Assembly: GCF_031679605.1 (NCBI RefSeq)
Contig: NZ_CP117522.1
Location: 5,642,001-5,706,000, forward strand
Direction: 5' to 3'
DNA: 64,000 nucleotides
Source: Streptomyces luomodiensis
GTDB lineage: Bacteria > Actinomycetota > Actinomycetes > Streptomycetales > Streptomycetaceae
Shown: positions 61,701 to 64,000 of the stretch, piece after piece
Layout: every line of letters begins with the position of its first letter
How positions within the stretch are numbered: position 1 is the first letter of the stretch
Made by a program: the position numbers and the translations under genes
The notes under the pieces: model-generated
Databases searched by the model: none
Seen by the model: the letters and a program-made list of their open reading frames with translations, nothing else
Told to the model about the DNA's origin: nothing

Positions 61701-64000
61701 GGCCACGCAGGACGCTCTGGACCTGTTCGAGGCCGCGCTGGCCCGTGGACACGCGGTCCTGCTCCCCCTCCACCTCGACGTGGCCGCGCTCCGCAGGACG
61801 GGTGCGCTCCCCGCGCTGTTCCAGGGGCTGGTACGCAAACCGTCCCGGCGCGTCGCCGCGTCCGGTGACGCCACCGGCGCCGGGGGCTCGGCGCTGCACC
61901 GCCGGCTGGCCGCCGCGTCCGAAGCCGAACGCCGGCGCATCCTGCTGGACCTGGTACGCGCCGACGTGGCCGCCGTGCTCGGGCACACCTCGCAGGAAGC
62001 CGTGGACGCGACGAAGGCGTTCAAGGAGCTGGGCTTCGACTCGCTCACGGCCGTGGAACTCCGCAACCGGCTGAACGCCGCCACCGGGCTGCGGCTGCCC
62101 GCCACCCTCGTCTTCGACCACCCCTCACCGAACGCGCTGGCCCAGCACCTGCGCGCCGAGTTGCTCGGTGCGGAGGACGTCACCGAGGCCACGGCGGTGG
62201 CCGTCGCCGATGACGACCCCATCGCGATCGTGGCGATGGCCTGCCGCCTCCCGGGCGATGTGGAGTCGCCCGAAGACCTGTGGCGGCTGGTGGCCGAGGG
62301 CCGTGACGGGATGACCGCGTTCCCCACCGACCGGGGCTGGGACATGGACGCCCTGTACCACCCGGACCCCGACCACCCCGGTACCTCGTACGTCCGCGAG
62401 GGCGGCTTCGTGAACGGCGCCGGAGACTTCGACGCGGAGTTCTTCGGGATCAGCCCGCGTGAAGCGCTCGCCATGGACCCGCAGCAGCGGCTGCTGCTGG
62501 AGGCGTCGTGGGAGGCGCTGGAGCGGGCCGGGATCGACCCCGCCTCGCTGCGCGGCAGCCACACCGGAGTGTTCGTGGGGGTCAGCGGTCAGGAGTACGC
62601 GGCACTGGTCCAGCAGGCGGCGGAGAGCACCGAGGGCTATCTGCTGACCGGTACCTCGGCGAGTGTGGTGTCCGGGCGGGTGGCGTACACCTTCGGCCTG
62701 GAGGGTCCGGCGCTGACGGTGGACACGGCGTGCTCGTCGTCGCTGGTGGCCCTGCATCTGGCCGCCCAGGCGCTCCGGAAGGGCGAGTGCTCGATGGCGC
62801 TGGCCGGCGGGGTCGCGGTGATGGCCACACCGGGCGCCTTCGTGGAGTTCAGCAGGCAGCGCGGGCTCGCGGCGGACGGCCGGTGCAAGGCGTTCGCGGC
62901 CGCCACGGACGGCACCGGCTGGGGCGAGGGCGTCGGTGTCCTGCTGGTGACCCGGCTGTCGGAGGCGCGGCGGCGTGGGCTTCCGGTGCTGGCGGTGGTG
63001 CGGGGCAGTGCGGTCAACCAGGACGGTGCGAGCAATGGGCTGACGGCGCCCAACGGTCCGTCGCAGCAGCGGGTGATCCGGCAGGCGCTGGCCGGCGCCG
63101 GGCTGTCGCCGGACGAGGTGGACGCGGTCGAAGCACATGGCACCGGGACGACGCTGGGCGATCCGATCGAGGCGCAGGCGCTGCTGGCCACCTACGGCCG
63201 GGACCGGGCGGCGGACCGGCCCCTGTGGCTGGGCTCGCTGAAGTCGAACATCGGACATGCGCAGGCGGCAGCCGGTGTGGCCGGTGTGATCAAGATGGTG
63301 ATGGCGATGCGGCACGGTGTGTTGCCGAGGACGTTGCATGTGGATGCGCCGACGCCGCATGTGGATTGGTCGTCGGGTGCGGTGTCGCTGCTGACGGAGG
63401 CGCGGGAGTGGGCGGTGGAGGATGGCCGGCCGCGCCGGGCCGGGGTCTCGTCCTTCGGGGTCAGTGGGACCAATGCGCATGTGATTCTTGAGCAGGTTGC
63501 CGAGGCCGATGACTCCCAGGTGGTGGTGGGTTCGGCCGAGGGCGGTGGTCCGGTGGTCTGGGCGGTGTCGGCGGTGAACGCTGAGGCGTTGCGTGGGCAG
63601 GCGGAGCGTTTGGTGTCGTGGGTGGATGAGCGGCCTGGGCTGAGGGCGAGGGATGTGGGGTGGTCGCTGGTTTCCTCGCGGGCGGCGCTGGCTGAGCGGG
63701 CGGCGGTGGTGGGCCGTGATCGGGATGAACTGCTGCACGGTCTGCGGGCGTTGGCGTCCGGCGGTGCTGGGGCTGGTGTGGTGTCTGGTGTGGCGGGTGC
63801 TGGGAAGCCGGTGTTGGTGTTTCCGGGGCAGGGGGCGCAGTGGGTGGGGATGGCGGTGGATCTGCTGGGGGCTTCGCCGGTGTTTGCGGGGCGGATGGCG
63901 GAGTGTGAGCGGGCGTTGTCGGCTCATGTGGATTGGTCGTTGACGGGGGTGTTGGGTGATGGGTCCGCGTTGGGGCGGGTGGATGTGGTGCAGCCGGTGT
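55768..64000 (+). CDS. PKS5: type I polyketide synthase, module 10 and part of module 11 (3' end outside window)
   Basis: Open from ATG 55768 to the right edge (2744 codons) with no stop. The start follows GAGGAG (55751-55756) and begins the docking coil [13 protein letters not shown], matching the other downstream subunits. Domains with approximate first residues: KS 34, AT 578, DH 938, ER 1450, KR 1773, ACP 2040; KS 2150, AT 2683 (cut after about 60 residues). Module 10 is methylmalonyl with a complete reductive loop. Module 11 begins like the methylmalonyl ATs, and its KS-AT linker is nearly identical to that of module 7. The chain comes from PKS4. No release domain (TE) is visible, so chain release and probably more modules lie beyond the window. 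Confidence 0.96.
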   Translation, partial: MSNEQKLRDYLKRVTTDLHQARQRLHEVESREREPIAIVAMACRFPGGVRTPEDLWRLVAEERDGIGPFPEGRGWDADALFDPDPERHGTTYISEGGFLYDADLFDADLFNISPREALAMDPQQRLLLETAWETFERAGIAAESLKGSPTGVFAGVMYHDYAARLHAIPEGLEGFLGNGSSGSVASGRLAYTFGLEGPAVTLDTACSSSLVALHLACEALRRGDCELALAGGVTVMSTPGAFVEFSRLRGLARDGRCKSFAATADGTGWSEGVGLLLVERLSDARRNGHPVVAVVRGSALNQDGASNGLTAPNGPSQQRLILRALADAGLSTEHVDAVDAHGTGTPLGDPIEAQALLATYGRDRAADRPLWLGSLKSNIGHTQAAAGVGGVIKMVMAMRHGVLPKTLHVEEPTPHVDWSSGAVSLLTEAREWPETDGRPRRAAVSSFGISGTNAHVILEQPPAPAEEQPVVSRVPAPATALPWVISGGSADALREQAARLASFLDEVECGETDGIGIGAAVAPVDLAYSLATSRSALSHRAVLFGREAADIREALEALASGGGAAGVVSGVAGAGKPVLVFPGQGSQWVGMAVDLLGASPVFAGRMAECERALSAHVDWSLTGVLGDGSALGRVDVVQPVLWAVMVSLAALWESFGVVPGAVVGHSQGEIAAACVAGGLSLEDGARVVALRSRALTALAGGGGMVSVAVSADDAVELLEPWGGRVGVAAVNGPSSVVVSGDAAALDEVVAECRRQGVRARRVEVDYASHSAHVEVLRERLLEELSGIAPVRSRVPFFSTVTGEWLDTEQLDAGYWYRNLRETVRFGTATEALLGRGFGVFIEASAHPVLAVGVQESIDAAGAEAVALGSLRRDEGGLDRFLASVAEAYVHGVAVDWSSLFEGARRVDLPTYAFQRQRYWLDAPELSGDAGSFGLGGAGHPMLGAVMSMPGEDSVVFTGRLSPRSHPWLADHVVMGRVLLPGTAFVELAMRAGDEVGCPRIDELTLESPLVLPDHGGVLLSLTVAEPDENGRRHLAVYSRAEDAGHSGTDQPWTRHASGVLTPDTADDAFELTSWPPEGATPVDLDGLYDGLSEHGLAYGPVFQGLHTAWRRGEEVFAEVRLTGGGGADGDAGAGGDRSGGDGSGGDATGFGLHPALLDAALHTAALADTMAGSAQVRLPFSWSGVELHAVGASALRVRLTPTGPDTVSLRAADSTGRPVASVDALTLRAVRADALGGGHRAVEDSLFRVDWTPLPTAATSTADTPAVDVPASDVPASDGPAAGGYLTVGFPERADEDFPSLRALSDAIAAGTTAAPDVVLARCDGGSPYDATSRALALLQTWLADPNFAASRLALVTRGGVTVDERRSVADLGAAAVWGLVRSAQSESPDRFLLVDVDVDEADAPDAFWPALPAALATGEPQLALRAGKAWAPRLVRASSDGTLTLPVRTEAEGAWRLDTISKGTLDNVAFVDSTAAERPLEPGQVRLEIRAAGLNFRDVLLTLGMVDQDGLGGEAAGYVLEVGPGVTGFAPGDRVFGMFPASIGSVAVADQRMLARIPAGWSFAEAASVPVVFLTAYYGLVDLAGLGSGESVLVHAAAGGVGMAAVQLARHVGAEVWATASPAKWDALRELGLDDDHIASSRSLEFERRFLGATGGRGMDVVLNSLAGEYVDASLRLQPRGGRFLEMGKTDKRDPDDVADRHPGVTYRVYDIQEAGPERIGEMLAALMSLFREGVLRPLPVTTWDVRQAVDALRFMSQARHVGKVVLTVPALLDGRGAVLVTGGTGVLGALVARHLVAVRGVRRLVLTSRRGMAAPGAEELCAELSALGAEVSVVACDVADRAALAEAIATVGNLTGVVHAAGVLDDAVVESLTPERLEAVLRPKVDAAWHLHELTRDMDLSAFVLFSSAAGTLGGPGQANYAAANSYLDALAQHRRAHGLPAQSLAWGLWQEASGMTAHLDDADISRMTRAGMAPLATQDALDLFEAALARGHAVLLPLHLDVAALRRTGALPALFQGLVRKPSRRVAASGDATGAGGSALHRRLAAASEAERRRILLDLVRADVAAVLGHTSQEAVDATKAFKELGFDSLTAVELRNRLNAATGLRLPATLVFDHPSPNALAQHLRAELLGAEDVTEATAVAVADDDPIAIVAMACRLPGDVESPEDLWRLVAEGRDGMTAFPTDRGWDMDALYHPDPDHPGTSYVREGGFVNGAGDFDAEFFGISPREALAMDPQQRLLLEASWEALERAGIDPASLRGSHTGVFVGVSGQEYAALVQQAAESTEGYLLTGTSASVVSGRVAYTFGLEGPALTVDTACSSSLVALHLAAQALRKGECSMALAGGVAVMATPGAFVEFSRQRGLAADGRCKAFAAATDGTGWGEGVGVLLVTRLSEARRRGLPVLAVVRGSAVNQDGASNGLTAPNGPSQQRVIRQALAGAGLSPDEVDAVEAHGTGTTLGDPIEAQALLATYGRDRAADRPLWLGSLKSNIGHAQAAAGVAGVIKMVMAMRHGVLPRTLHVDAPTPHVDWSSGAVSLLTEAREWAVEDGRPRRAGVSSFGVSGTNAHVILEQVAEADDSQVVVGSAEGGGPVVWAVSAVNAEALRGQAERLVSWVDERPGLRARDVGWSLVSSRAALAERAAVVGRDRDELLHGLRALASGGAGAGVVSGVAGAGKPVLVFPGQGAQWVGMAVDLLGASPVFAGRMAECERALSAHVDWSLTGVLGDGSALGRVDVVQPV
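55867..62170 (+). other. Module 10: KS-AT(methylmalonyl)-DH-ER-KR(B)-ACP
   Basis: KS Cys206 (56383-56385); FNISPREA replaces the usual [10 protein letters not shown] Ser 57763-57765 and YASH 58063-58074, methylmalonyl. [12 protein letters not shown] (His 58678-58680) and LLDAALH (Asp 59239-59241). The ER has [11 protein letters not shown] near 60552; its [13 protein letters not shown] has Val where 2S-methyl ERs usually have Tyr, which favours a 2R methyl. The KR is LDD, B-type. ACP serine 62041-62043. Predicted: CH2-CH(CH3). Confidence 0.93.
59131..59210 (+). repeat. Gly/Asp-rich repeat in the module 10 DH
   Basis: GGCGGTGRC-type units encode [15 protein letters not shown] and [11 protein letters not shown], inserted between EEVFAEVRL and [15 protein letters not shown], where other DHs have only a few residues (for example PEGAD). 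It lies a few residues before the catalytic Asp helix. Confidence 0.88.
62212..64000 (+). other. Module 11 (partial): KS-AT, cut by window edge
   Basis: The KS is complete, with its cysteine at 62731-62733 and both histidine motifs ([19 protein letters not shown]). The AT is cut after about 60 residues; [19 protein letters not shown] matches the methylmalonyl ATs of modules 1, 4, 7 and 10 except for Ala in GQGAQ, but the YASH position is outside the window. Its reductive domains are unknown. Confidence 0.85.

Overview
The window is very GC-rich, with strong G/C preference at third codon positions, GTG/ATG starts preceded by purine-rich ribosome sites, and giant multimodular enzymes. This points to an actinomycete, most likely Streptomyces or a close relative; no gene gives a species-level clue. 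It lies inside a natural-product cluster dominated by a cis-AT modular type I polyketide synthase (PKS) and is cut at both ends: a nonribosomal peptide synthetase (NRPS) gene runs off the left edge and a PKS gene off the right.

Layout. (1) 3-1634: 3' end of an NRPS gene, an adenylation domain plus carrier protein, with a binding pocket that I read as glycine-like. (2) 1725-2942: cytochrome P450. (3) 3092-3973, minus strand: an F420-dependent luciferase-like oxidoreductase. A perfect 13-bp hairpin at 3043-3074 separates the two convergent genes. (4) 3974-4242: divergent promoter region. (5) 4243-64000: five co-directional PKS genes, called PKS1 to PKS5 here, holding a KSQ loading module and modules 1-11 (module 11 is cut). 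They run KSQ-AT-ACP / KS-AT-DH-KR-ACP (PKS1); KS-AT-ACP / KS-AT-KR-ACP (PKS2); KS-AT-KR-ACP / KS-AT-DH-ER-KR-ACP (PKS3); DH-ER-KR / DH-KR / DH-KR / DH-KR modules (PKS4, about 7500 aa); DH-ER-KR / next module (PKS5).

AT motifs assign malonyl to the loading module and modules 2, 3, 5, 6, 8 and 9, and methylmalonyl to 1, 4, 7, 10 and probably 11. Under strict colinearity the chain after module 10 would be CH3-CH=C(CH3)-CO-CH2-CH(OH)-CH2-CH(OH)-CH(CH3)-(CH2)4-CH=C(CH3)-CH=CH-CH=CH-CH2-CH(CH3)-CO-S-enzyme. I could not match this to a known compound from memory. The NRPS module could add a glycine unit (for example as an acyl-tetramate terminus) and the P450 and flavin-type enzyme could be tailoring enzymes; both are inference.

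Two features run through the whole locus. Short tandem duplications (13-23 bp) sit at nearly every gene junction, and low-complexity or minisatellite expansions sit in many interdomain linkers; the largest is a 21-bp unit repeated 16 times in PKS2. Long, almost identical stretches are also shared between AT, KS, ER, KR and DH domains of different modules, pointing to recent gene conversion or duplication.
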